Both the position numbers and the translations under genes were made by a program. Under the pieces are notes generated by a model. That model was not told where the DNA came from, did no database searches, and was given only the letters and a program-made list of their open reading frames with translations. From positions 1-30,606 of the forward strand of contig JAKOQD010000187.1 in assembly GCA_029778515.1 (NCBI GenBank): a stretch of 30,606 nt of DNA. Reading direction: 5' to 3'. Within the stretch, counting starts at the first letter, position 1. Each line of letters starts with the position of its first letter. The DNA is from Actinomycetes bacterium (GTDB lineage: Bacteria > Actinomycetota > Actinomycetes > Propionibacteriales > Propionibacteriaceae). Shown in pieces: positions 15,653 to 23,398 of the stretch.

Positions 15653-17092
15653 CTACAGCTCCAGGCCGGGGTAGAGCGGGTTGGCGTCCAGCAGCTCGGC
15701 GGCGGCGGCCCGCGTCCGATCGGCGACACCGTCGGCGAGGGTGTACTTGGCCTTGCCGGGCGTACCGGCGGCGGTGGTCACCGGGCTGGTGTTCCGCAGC
15801 ACGTCGGTGATCAGGTCGGCGACCCGGTCGAACTCGTCCGCGCCGAAGCCGCGACTGGTCAGCGCAGGCGTGCCGACGCGGATGCCGGTGGTGTACCAGG
15901 CGCCGTTGGGATCGTTCGGCACCGAGTTGCGGTTGGTGACGATTCCGGAGTCCAACAGCGCCGACTCGGCCTGCCGCCCGGTCAGTCCGAACGAGCCGAC
16001 GTCGAGCAGCACCAGGTGGTTGTCGGTGCCACCGGTGACCAGGTTCACGCCGCGCTTCAGCAGGCCGTCCGCCAGCATCTTGGCGTTGTCGGCCACCGCC
16101 TGCGCGTAGGTCTGGAAGGACGGCTGCCGCGCCTCGGCCAGCGCCACCGCCTTGGCTGCCATCACGTGGCCGAGCGGACCTCCCAGAACCATCGGGCAGC
16201 CGCGGTCGATGCTCGGCGCGTACTCCTTGGTCGCCAGCAGCAGGCCGCCGCGGGGGCCGCGCAGCGACTTGTGGGTGGTGGTCGCGACCACGTCCGCGTA
16301 GGGCACCGGGTTCTCTTCGTCGGTGAACACCTTGCCGGCGACCAGGCCGGCGAAGTGGGCCATGTCGACGAAGAGGGTGGCGCCGACCGCGTCCGCGATC
16401 TCCCGCATCTTGGCGAAGTTCACCCGGCGCGGGTACGCCGAGTAGCCGGCCACCAGGATCAGCGGCTTGAACTCCTTGGCGTCCGCCAGCAGCTTTGCGT
16501 AATCGATCAGCCCGGTCGCCGGATCGGTGCCATAGGAGTGCTGGGCGAACATCTTGCCGGAGATGTTGTGCCGGAAACCGTGGGTCAGGTGGCCGCCCGC
16601 GTCCAGGCTCATGCCCATCACGCGCTGTTGGTTGAAGGTGGCCCGCAGTTCTTCCCAGTCGGCCTCGGAAAGGTCGTTCACGGTCTTCGCGCCGAGCCGT
16701 TCCAGGGTCGGGCTCTCGATCCGGTGGGCGAGGATCGCCCAGTAGGCCACCAGGTTCGCGTCGATGCCGGAGTGCGGCTGGGCGTAGGCGTATTCGGCGC
16801 CGAACAGTTCCCGGGCGTGCTCGGCGGCAACGTCTTCGACGGTGTCGATGTTCTGGCAGCCGGCGTAGAAGCGGTGCCCGATGGTGCCTTCGGCGTACTT
16901 GTCGCTGAGCCATGTGCCCATGGTCATCAGCACCGGCAGGGACGCGTAGTTCTCGCTGGCGATCAGCTTCAGTGACGCGCGCTGGTCGGCGAGCTCAGCT
17001 CGGGTGGCTGCGGCGATCCGCGGCTCCACCTGCTCGATCACCCCGAGGGCTTGGCGATAGACAGACGAAGCGGTGCTGGCGAGATCGGTCAC
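15653..17092 (-). CDS. glyA: Serine hydroxymethyltransferase with an internal insertion
   Basis: This PLP enzyme interconverts serine and glycine and feeds one-carbon units to tetrahydrofolate. It is 479 residues against about 415-430 in most bacteria. The extra length is mainly a segment around 123-157, between [10 protein letters not shown] and the [14 protein letters not shown] motif. Other conserved parts are intact: LIASENYAS (44-51), [30 protein letters not shown], and [13 protein letters not shown] with the PLP lysine at Lys275. GTG 17092 is chosen because AGGAGA lies 5-6 nt upstream on the minus strand. It is divergent from the lacI-type gene. No glycine riboswitch was recognised upstream. 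Confidence 0.93.
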   Translation of the reverse strand: MTDLASTASSVYRQALGVIEQVEPRIAAATRAELADQRASLKLIASENYASLPVLMTMGTWLSDKYAEGTIGHRFYAGCQNIDTVEDVAAEHARELFGAEYAYAQPHSGIDANLVAYWAILAHRIESPTLERLGAKTVNDLSEADWEELRATFNQQRVMGMSLDAGGHLTHGFRHNISGKMFAQHSYGTDPATGLIDYAKLLADAKEFKPLILVAGYSAYPRRVNFAKMREIADAVGATLFVDMAHFAGLVAGKVFTDEENPVPYADVVATTTHKSLRGPRGGLLLATKEYAPSIDRGCPMVLGGPLGHVMAAKAVALAEARQPSFQTYAQAVADNAKMLADGLLKRGVNLVTGGTDNHLVLLDVGSFGLTGRQAESALLDSGIVTNRNSVPNDPNGAWYTTGIRVGTPALTSRGFGADEFDRVADLITDVLRNTSPVTTAAGTPGKAKYTLADGVADRTRAAAAELLDANPLYPGLEL

Positions 17093-17264
17093 GGTGCTCT
17101 CCTGGATCGGCGACCCGAACACTCTATCGAGGGCACTCCCGCTAGCCGAGCCCCTCTCGCATCGTCGAACGCCCGGCTCGCGCGTGCCAGCGTCCGCCTG
17201 GAGCACGCAGGCTTGACCAGCACTACTGGACGCCTTGAACAGGCTGTGTCCGTTGACGGTCAAT

Positions 17265-17280
17265 CTTGATACGATTCAAG
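17265..17280. promoter_or_regulatory. LacI-type operator upstream of the rhamnose regulator gene
   Basis: CTTGATACGATTCAAG is a CG-centred imperfect dyad (outer CTTGA/TCAAG perfect). It lies 50 nt before the regulator start and suggests autoregulation. It shares the core pattern of the sites at 18403, 25098 and 28911. TTGATACG recurs at 17310-17317. Confidence 0.6.
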
Positions 17281-17330
17281 CGGTCCGTTCCGTGATCGAA
17301 TCGTGACTATTGATACGCAAAGGAGCGGTG

Positions 17331-18377
17331 GTGGGTCCGAGGAACTCGGTGAGCATGCGCGATGTCGCGGTGCTGGCCCAGGTGTCGGTTGGCACCGTCT
17401 CAAATGTGCTGAATTCGCCCGACCGTGTGGCGGACGCTACCCGGGCACGAGTGCAGGACGCGATCGCCAAGCTGGGGTGGGTGCCGAACGAGTCCGCCCG
17501 CCAGTTGCGCGCCGGCCGCAGTCGCTCCATCGGCATGGTCGTAATGGACATCGCCAACCCGTTCTTCATCGACATCGCGCGGGGCGCGGAGGCGTTCCTC
17601 TACGGCGAGCAGTACACCGTCCAGATCGGGAACAGCGACAAGGATGCCGAGCGTGAGCTGGCCATCCTGGAGCGGTTCGAACAGCAACGCATCGGCGGCG
17701 TGCTCTACGCGCCGATTGACGACACAGTGGAGCGGGTTTCCCGGCTGCGGCAGCGGGGCATTCCGGTGGTGCTCGTCGACCGAGCGTCCGGCTCTGCGGA
17801 CTACTGCTCGGTGGGCGTGGACGACCTTGCCGGAGGCCGGATCGCCGGCCAGCACCTGCTGGACACCGGACATCGCCGGTTGGCCTTCGTCGGCGGACCG
17901 AGCGCGCTCGCCCAGGTGCGCGACCGGCGTCGCGGCCTGGAGTTGGCCGTCGAACAGGCCGGCGCGGACGTCTCCCTGCTAGCGGTTACCACGCCGGAGC
18001 TCACCATCGAAGCCGGGGTGAGCAGCGCCGGCGAGTTGGCCGCGCTGCCGGCCGCGGAGCGTCCGACCGCGGTCTTCGCTGCCAGCGACCTGCTGGCGAT
18101 CGGGTTGCTGCAGGGCTTCGTCACCGCGGGCCTGCGGGTGCCTGACGACGTCGCGATCATCGGCTACGACGACATCGACTTCGCCGCCGCCGCAGCCGTC
18201 CCGTTGTCCTCGGTGCGGCAGCCACGTGAAGAGATCGGACGCCGCTCTGCGGAATTGCTGCTCGCCGAGATCGACGCGGCCGAAGGCGGGCCTTCGCACC
18301 AGCACGAGGCGGTGCGGTTCACGCCACAACTGGTGGTGCGGCGCTCTACTCAGTTGAAGCGCCGCCGCAAGGGTTGA
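17331..18377 (+). CDS. LacI-family transcriptional regulator, probable rhamnose repressor
   Basis: A 348-residue protein with an N-terminal LacI helix-turn-helix (MRDVAVLAQVSVGTVSNVLN, residues 9-28), the hinge helix ending SARQLRAGRSRSIG, and a periplasmic-binding-like effector domain (IGMVVMDIANPFF through the C-terminus). It sits directly upstream of the importer and in the same direction. CG-centred operators lie before it, before the importer, before rhaB and before the FucI-like gene. This supports control of the whole sugar locus, with rhamnose or a catabolite as the likely inducer (inference). GTG 17331 is used because GGAG (17322-17325) lies 5 nt upstream. GTG 17328 and ATG 17355 are alternatives. 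Confidence 0.88.
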   Translation: MGPRNSVSMRDVAVLAQVSVGTVSNVLNSPDRVADATRARVQDAIAKLGWVPNESARQLRAGRSRSIGMVVMDIANPFFIDIARGAEAFLYGEQYTVQIGNSDKDAERELAILERFEQQRIGGVLYAPIDDTVERVSRLRQRGIPVVLVDRASGSADYCSVGVDDLAGGRIAGQHLLDTGHRRLAFVGGPSALAQVRDRRRGLELAVEQAGADVSLLAVTTPELTIEAGVSSAGELAALPAAERPTAVFAASDLLAIGLLQGFVTAGLRVPDDVAIIGYDDIDFAAAAAVPLSSVRQPREEIGRRSAELLLAEIDAAEGGPSHQHEAVRFTPQLVVRRSTQLKRRRKG

Positions 18378-18404
18378 CAAGGACGGCGTGCGTCCGAGTA
18401 TCGT
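18374..18404 (+). promoter_or_regulatory. Promoter of the rhamnose importer operon
   Basis: TTGACA (18374-18379) overlaps the stop codon of the regulator gene. TATCGT (18399-18404) is the best -10, with a long 19-nt spacer. The operator dyad begins within the -10 (18403), consistent with repression by blocking the polymerase. Confidence 0.5.
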
Positions 18405-18433
18405 TTGAAACGTTCGTATGGAACGTTTCAAAC
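18403..18433. promoter_or_regulatory. Double LacI-type operator at the importer promoter
   Basis: Two perfect 13-bp arms, GTTTGAAACGTTC (18403-18415) and GAACGTTTCAAAC (18421-18433), flank GTATG. Each arm carries a TGAAACGTT(C) unit, so the element looks like two adjoining CG-centred LacI sites in mirror image. It covers the predicted transcription start and ends 15 nt before the GTG start. Confidence 0.8.
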
Positions 18434-18448
18434 GCCAATGGAGGCCCG

Positions 18449-19966
18449 GTGCAGAGCAAAGACGCAATCCCGGTACTCGAACTCAAGGGTGTCTCCAAGA
18501 GCTTCGGGGCAGTGGTCGCGCTACGCAACGCCGACCTGACGCTGCACGCCGGTTCGATCCACGCGGTGGTCGGCGAGAACGGCGCCGGCAAGTCGACCTT
18601 GGTGAAGATCATGGCCGGGCTGTACCAGCGCGACACCGGCACTTTCGAGATGGACGGCCATCCCGTCAGCTTCCGCACGACCGCGGAAGCCAAGGCAGCC
18701 GGCGTCGCAGTGATCTACCAGGAGCCCACTCTTTTCCCCGACCTTTCGGTCACCGAGAACGTCTTCATGGGCCGCCAGCCCACCGGACGCTTCGGGCGGA
18801 TCGACAAGGCCGCGATGCGCGCCGAAGTGGTCGAGCTGATGACCCGGCTCGGCGTCCGCATCGATCCCGACCGCATCACCCAGGGCCTGTCGATCGCCGA
18901 CCAGCAGATCATCGAGATCGCCAAGGCCATCTCGCTGGACGCCCGCGTGCTGATCATGGACGAGCCCACGGCGGCGCTGTCGGGCGTCGAGGTGGATCGG
19001 CTGTTCGCCGTCGCCCGCAGCCTGCGCGACGAGGGTCGGGCGCTGATGTTCATCTCGCACCGCTTCGACGAGGTGTTCGCACTCTGCGACACGGTCACCG
19101 TCATGCGCGACGGCACCTACATCGACACCGTCCCCACCGCCGAGACCAACGTTCCGGCCATGGTGCGGATGATGGTCGGACGCGACGTCAACGAGCTCTT
19201 CCCCAAGATCGACGTGCCGATCGGAGAGGCCGTCCTCGAAGTCAGTGGGCTGACCTCGCCCGGCCTGTTCGCCGACATCAGCTTCAACGTCCGCGCTGGT
19301 GAGATCGTCGCACTGGCCGGCCTGGTCGGCGCCGGACGCTCCGAAGTGGCGCGCGCAGTGTTCGGCGTGGACGGCTACACCGAGGGTCATGTGCGGCTCA
19401 ATGGAGTGGCGCTCCCCAAGGGCAAGCCGGCGGCGGCGATGAAGGCCGGCATCGGCTTCGTCCCCGAAGATCGCCGGCAGCAGGGCCTCGTCCTGGAAGC
19501 CGCAATCGCCACCAACATCACCGACGCCATCCGCGACCGACTGGTGAGCAACGCGGTGATCACCCGCAAGGCCGAAAACGCCGCCGCCCAGGAGTGGGCG
19601 CGCGCGCTGGAGGTCAAGGCCGCCTCCCTGGACACCCAGGCCGGCACGCTGTCCGGCGGCAACCAGCAGAAGGTCGTGCTCGCCAAATGGCTGGCGACTC
19701 GCCCAAAGCTGTTGATCATCGATGAACCCACCCGCGGCATCGATGTCGGCACCAAGTCTGAGGTGCACCGGCGCATGTCCGAACTGGCCGGCGAGGGCCT
19801 CGCGATCCTGATGATCTCGTCCGAGCTGCCCGAGGTGCTCGGCATGGCCGACCGCGTCCTGGTGATGCACGAAGGCCGCCTCACCGCCGAACTCAGCCGC
19901 GCCGAGGCCACGCCCGAATCGGTCATGTTCGCCGCAACCCACTCTCCCGAGGAGGTCCCCGCGTGA
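18449..19966 (+). CDS. rhaT: Rhamnose-type sugar ABC importer, ATP-binding protein
   Basis: This 505-residue duplicated ATPase powers sugar import. The first cassette has Walker A GENGAGKST (42-50), a degenerate signature LSIADQQ and Walker B VLIMDEPTAAL. The second has the usual degenerate Walker A (GLVGAGRSE), an intact LSGGNQQKVVLAKWL and LLIIDEPTRGIDVGTK. This is the CUT2 pattern used for monosaccharides (ribose, xylose, rhamnose). GTG 18449 follows GGAGG (18440-18444) at a 4-nt spacing. GTGA overlap with the next gene. The name follows the Rhizobium rha transporter, not the E. coli symporter. Rhamnose as substrate is inferred from the isomerase, mutarotase and kinase downstream. Confidence 0.9.
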   Translation: MQSKDAIPVLELKGVSKSFGAVVALRNADLTLHAGSIHAVVGENGAGKSTLVKIMAGLYQRDTGTFEMDGHPVSFRTTAEAKAAGVAVIYQEPTLFPDLSVTENVFMGRQPTGRFGRIDKAAMRAEVVELMTRLGVRIDPDRITQGLSIADQQIIEIAKAISLDARVLIMDEPTAALSGVEVDRLFAVARSLRDEGRALMFISHRFDEVFALCDTVTVMRDGTYIDTVPTAETNVPAMVRMMVGRDVNELFPKIDVPIGEAVLEVSGLTSPGLFADISFNVRAGEIVALAGLVGAGRSEVARAVFGVDGYTEGHVRLNGVALPKGKPAAAMKAGIGFVPEDRRQQGLVLEAAIATNITDAIRDRLVSNAVITRKAENAAAQEWARALEVKAASLDTQAGTLSGGNQQKVVLAKWLATRPKLLIIDEPTRGIDVGTKSEVHRRMSELAGEGLAILMISSELPEVLGMADRVLVMHEGRLTAELSRAEATPESVMFAATHSPEEVPA

Positions 19967-21000
19967 CCGGCATCCAGGCCACCCAGGACAGAGTGGCAAC
20001 CGTGAGCATCGGCAGTCGTCTGCTCGGCCTGCTGCGTCGGCGGGAGACGTCCATCCTGGCGGCCTTCCTGATCATGGTGATCGCCACCGCTGCCGTCAGC
20101 CCGATCTTCGTCTTCAGCCCGGACGGGTGGCGCAACCTGCTGCTCAACCCCGCGATCTACATGGTGCTGGCCATCGGCGTGGCGTTCGTGATCATCACCC
20201 GGTCGGTGGACCTGTCCGTCGGCTCGACGATGGGTTTGACCGCGTTCGGAGTGGGTTCGCTCTACATCGCGTGGCCCGGCATGCCGGCGGTGGTGGCCTT
20301 CCTCGTCGGCACTGCGTTCGGCGGCCTGCTCGGCCTGCTGAACGGCGGCCTGGTTGCGGTGGCGAAGGTGCCCGGCATGGTGATCACGCTCGGCACGATG
20401 TACGTCTTCCGCGGCGTAAACATCCTGTGGGCCGGCTCCACCCGGATCAACGCCTCCCAGATGGGGCCGGATTTCCTCGCCTTCGGCAACGCCCAGATCC
20501 TCGGCATTCCGGCGCTGACCATCCTCGCGGTCGTGGTGCTGGTGATCGCCGCCTGGTACCTGCACAACATCCGCTCCGGTCGCGAGCTGTACGCCATCGG
20601 TTCCGCCCCCGAGGCCGCCGAACTCTACGGCCTGCCGGTGCGGCAGCGGATGCTGATGTCGTTCGTGATGTCCGGTGCGATGGCCGGCCTGGCCGGGGTG
20701 ATGTTCGCCGCCCGGTACGGCACGATCGCGTCCAACGCGGGCACCGGCTACGAACTGCAGGCGATCGGCGCAGCGGTGATCGGTGGCGTCGCGATCACCG
20801 GTGGCTCCGGCACGGTGATCGGTGCGGCCTTCGGCGCGATCCTCCTGGCCACGATCAACTCCGCACTTCCCGTCCTCGGCATCCAGTCGTTCTGGCAGCG
20901 CGCTGTCGTCGGCGCCCTCATCCTCGGCGCGATCATCCTCGACCGGGTGCTCGCCGTCCGCCAGAAACGAAAGCTCATCGCGGAAAGGATGGAGCCGTGA
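19963..21000 (+). CDS. rhaP: Rhamnose-type sugar ABC importer, permease 1
   Basis: A 345-residue inner-membrane permease of the CUT2 (BPD_transp_2) family with about eight to ten hydrophobic helices starting at residue 30. The family loop RSVDLSVGSTMGLTAF and the C-terminal GAAVIGGVAITGGSGTVIGAAFGAI are clear. It should pair with the next gene product to form the channel. GTG 19963 overlaps the ATPase stop by 4 nt, and its own stop overlaps the next start the same way, so the three genes are translationally chained. Confidence 0.9.
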   Translation: MTGIQATQDRVATVSIGSRLLGLLRRRETSILAAFLIMVIATAAVSPIFVFSPDGWRNLLLNPAIYMVLAIGVAFVIITRSVDLSVGSTMGLTAFGVGSLYIAWPGMPAVVAFLVGTAFGGLLGLLNGGLVAVAKVPGMVITLGTMYVFRGVNILWAGSTRINASQMGPDFLAFGNAQILGIPALTILAVVVLVIAAWYLHNIRSGRELYAIGSAPEAAELYGLPVRQRMLMSFVMSGAMAGLAGVMFAARYGTIASNAGTGYELQAIGAAVIGGVAITGGSGTVIGAAFGAILLATINSALPVLGIQSFWQRAVVGALILGAIILDRVLAVRQKRKLIAERMEP

Positions 21001-22022
21001 GCGCCGTCGCCGTCCAGACCTACCCCGACTACGGCCAGCCGCTGTGGAAGCGGATCTTCCTCACCCGTGAGATGGCGATCATCGCACTGCTGGCCCTCAC
21101 GCTGCTGGTCGCCAGCATCGCCGTCCCGCATTTCGCCGATCGGCTGACCGCCTACAACCTGTTCCGGGACATGTTCGCCACGCTGATCATCGCGCTGCCG
21201 ATGGCGCTGGTGATGATCACCGGCGACATCGACATCTCGGTGGGCTCGATGGTCGGCCTGTCCTGCTCGATGCTGGGGCTGCTGTACGCGTCCGGTGTGC
21301 CGTTCGAGCTGGCGATGGTGATCGTGCTGCTCATTGGCGCGGCCGGCGGTCTGCTCAACGGCCTGCTGGTCACCCGGATCGGGCTGCCTGCGCTGGCGGT
21401 GACGATCGGCACGATGGCACTGTTCCGTGGCATCGCGGTGGGCCTGCTGGGCACCTCCACGATCACGAAGTTCCCGCAGGCCTGGACCGATCTGACCAAG
21501 TACGAGATCGGCCAGACCGGAATCCCGTTCATCATGGTGTTCTTCGTGCTGCTTCTGGGCGCCTTCGTCTATCTGCTGCACTTCACCCGGTTCGGACGCA
21601 GCGTGTACGCGATCGGCCTGAACTCCGAAGCGGCGGCCTTCTCCGGCGTCAACCGCGAGCGCACCCGGACCATCCTGTTCGTCCTTGCCGGCACCCTTTC
21701 GGCGATGGGCGGTATCTACTGGACGCTGCTGCGCGGTACCGCCCGCGGCGACGTCGGCGACGGCCTGGAGCTGCAGGTGATCGCGGCGGTCGTACTGGGC
21801 GGGGTGTCGGTGTTCGGCGGCCTCGGAGCTTTGCACGGCGTCGTCGCCGGTGTGCTGCTGATCGGCGCACTGTCCAGCGCGTTGCGCCTGGTGGGCGTGA
21901 CCGCTGAGGTCATCAAGATCATCACCGGTGTGCTGCTGATCGGTTCGGTGGTCGCCGGCTCGCTGATCGCCTGGATCCAGGACCGAAGAACCAAACCCGC
22001 CCCGGCCGCAACCGGCGGGTAG
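20997..22022 (+). CDS. rhaQ: Rhamnose-type sugar ABC importer, permease 2
   Basis: A 341-residue CUT2 permease paralogous to the preceding one. It has a short cytoplasmic N-terminus, then multiple helices, the loop TGDIDISVGSMVGLSCS, VAGVLLIGALSSALRLVG, and a short charged C-terminus. GTG 20997 overlaps the upstream stop (GTGA). The frame remains open far upstream inside the first permease gene, but that extension has no membrane-protein character. A GC hairpin follows in the gap before the binding-protein gene. Confidence 0.9.
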   Translation: MSAVAVQTYPDYGQPLWKRIFLTREMAIIALLALTLLVASIAVPHFADRLTAYNLFRDMFATLIIALPMALVMITGDIDISVGSMVGLSCSMLGLLYASGVPFELAMVIVLLIGAAGGLLNGLLVTRIGLPALAVTIGTMALFRGIAVGLLGTSTITKFPQAWTDLTKYEIGQTGIPFIMVFFVLLLGAFVYLLHFTRFGRSVYAIGLNSEAAAFSGVNRERTRTILFVLAGTLSAMGGIYWTLLRGTARGDVGDGLELQVIAAVVLGGVSVFGGLGALHGVVAGVLLIGALSSALRLVGVTAEVIKIITGVLLIGSVVAGSLIAWIQDRRTKPAPAATGG

Positions 22023-22031
22023 TCGAAATAC

Positions 22032-22047
22032 CCGGGGTGCGCCCCGG
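22032..22047 (+). other. Intercistronic hairpin between rhaQ and rhaS
   Basis: CCGGGG-TGCG-CCCCGG: a 6-bp all-GC stem with a tetraloop, 10 nt after the permease stop, without a T-run. It may shield mRNA ends or reduce read-through, helping set a higher level for the binding protein gene downstream. Confidence 0.4.
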
Positions 22048-22124
22048 CCCAATGGGGTCACTCCCAACCAACTGTCCCATCTGCCAAAGCCGGTCTGGTG
22101 GGTCACAACCGAAAGGAACTCCAA

Positions 22125-23180
22125 ATGAAGTTCACTAAGACCGCGGTGGCGCTGTCCGCCGCTGCCTTGGCCCTGATGAGCGCGTGCACCACGCCCGCGG
22201 CCACCACGGCACCGTCCGCCTCGGCGCCCGCCACCGACGCAGCCGCCAGCTCGGCTCCCGCTGCGTCCGGCGACCTGAAGATCACGATCCTGCCGAAGAA
22301 CCTGGGCAACCCGTACTTCGATACCTCGACCAAGGGCATGGAGGCGGCGGCCAAGGAGATCGGCGCCACCACCGAGCAGGTCGGCCCGGCTGAAGCTGCC
22401 GCGGACGCCCAGGTGCAGTACATCGAGACCGCGACCCAGCAGAAGGTTTCCGCGATCGCGCTCTCGGCCAACGACCAGACCGCTCTGTGCGACTCGGTCA
22501 AGGCTGCCCAGGCCGCTGGCGTGAAGGTCGTCACCTTCGACTCCGACGCCCCGACCTGCCGCGACCTGTTCATCAACCAGGCGACCTCTGAGGGCATCGC
22601 CAAGGTGCTCGTGGAGATGGCTGTCGACCAGTCCGGTGGCTCCGGTGAGGTTGCGGTGCTGTCCGCGACCGCCAACGCGACCAACCAGAACGCCTGGATC
22701 GACGCGATGAAGAAGTCGCTGGCCGCCGACCACCCCGACATCAAGCTGGTCGACGTCGTCTACGGCGATGACCAGGACCAGAAGTCGTTCGACGAGACCC
22801 AGGCCCTGCTGCAGAAGCACCCGAAGCTGAAGGTCATCGTTGCTCCGACCACCGTCGGCATCGCGGCTGCGGCTCGCTACATCTCCACCTCTGACGCCAA
22901 GGGCAAGGTCATGGTCACCGGTCTCGGTACCCCGAACGACATGCGCGCCTTCGTCAAGGACGGCACCGTCAAGGAGTTCGCGCTGTGGAACCCCGAGGAG
23001 CTCGGCTACCTGACCGTGCACGCGATCAAGGCGCTGGCTGACGGCACCATCAAGGGCGCCGAGGGTGACAAGTTCACCGCCGGCAAGCTGGGCGACTACA
23101 CCGTCGGTGCGAACCAGACCGTTCTGCTTGGCGATCCCTACAAGTTCAACGCCGAGAACATCGACAACTTCAACTTCTGA
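22125..23180 (+). CDS. rhaS: Rhamnose-type sugar-binding lipoprotein
   Basis: A 351-residue solute-binding protein of the ABC importer. Residues 1-20 are a lipoprotein signal with lipobox LMSAC (Cys21), followed by an Ala/Ser/Thr/Pro linker to about residue 49. A type I periplasmic-binding domain (ITILPKNLGNPYFDTSTKGMEAAAKEIG through GDYTVG) follows, similar to the rhamnose/autoinducer-2 binding group. AAGGA (22113-22117) lies 7 nt before ATG 22125. The 102-nt gap from rhaQ with a hairpin, and a strong stem-loop after the stop, suggest that its transcript segment is kept more abundant than the rest. Confidence 0.92.
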   Translation: MKFTKTAVALSAAALALMSACTTPAATTAPSASAPATDAAASSAPAASGDLKITILPKNLGNPYFDTSTKGMEAAAKEIGATTEQVGPAEAAADAQVQYIETATQQKVSAIALSANDQTALCDSVKAAQAAGVKVVTFDSDAPTCRDLFINQATSEGIAKVLVEMAVDQSGGSGEVAVLSATANATNQNAWIDAMKKSLAADHPDIKLVDVVYGDDQDQKSFDETQALLQKHPKLKVIVAPTTVGIAAAARYISTSDAKGKVMVTGLGTPNDMRAFVKDGTVKEFALWNPEELGYLTVHAIKALADGTIKGAEGDKFTAGKLGDYTVGANQTVLLGDPYKFNAENIDNFNF

Positions 23181-23185
23181 GTTGT

Positions 23186-23228
23186 CCTTGGTGGGTGCCC
23201 GGTGCTTCCGGGCACCCACCGGCCAAGG
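23186..23228 (+). terminator. Stem-loop after rhaS
   Basis: A 13-bp perfect stem GGTGGGTGCCCGG (23190-23202) / CCGGGCACCCACC (23208-23220) with a 5-nt loop. Outer CCTTGG/CCAAGG can extend it across a 2-nt bulge. There is no T-run, so it may be a leaky terminator or an mRNA-stabilising hairpin ahead of rhaI. Confidence 0.6.
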
Positions 23229-23277
23229 CAGTACCGGGCGGTCTCGCACTTTGACCGAGACCTGCTCGTGCATCACC

Positions 23278-23341
23278 CCGGGTGGTCGAGCCTGTCGAGA
23301 CCTGCCCCTGCAACAACCGGGTGGTCGAGCCTGTCAAGACC
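23278..23341. repeat. Two tandem copies of a GGTGGTCGAGCCTGTCGAGA repeat
   Basis: Copies at 23278-23302 and 23317-23341 (39-nt period) differ at one base, giving GTCGAGACC in the first and GTCAAGACC in the second. Each contains the dyad GGTC(T)CGACAGGCTCGACC. This is a dispersed intergenic repeat that I recognise as common in many actinobacteria. It lies between rhaS and rhaI. Confidence 0.8.
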
Positions 23342-23398
23342 CCCGACCGGTCGCGCCTAACCGCGCCCGAAGGCCAATTGCGAGAGAAGAACGCTGAA

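Noticed and set aside
15432..15674. 80-codon frame in the gap before glyA
   Set aside because: No ribosome binding site and no recognisable features. It overlaps the 3' end of glyA on the other strand.
17093..17264. Possible glycine riboswitch upstream of glyA
   Set aside because: I could not find the paired conserved aptamer cores, and glyA has an ordinary ribosome binding site close to a short leader.
20748..23276. 842-codon minus-strand frame across the permease and binding-protein genes
   Set aside because: It runs across several recognised genes and is composed of Asp/His/Gln/Val repeats typical of antisense frames in GC-rich DNA.
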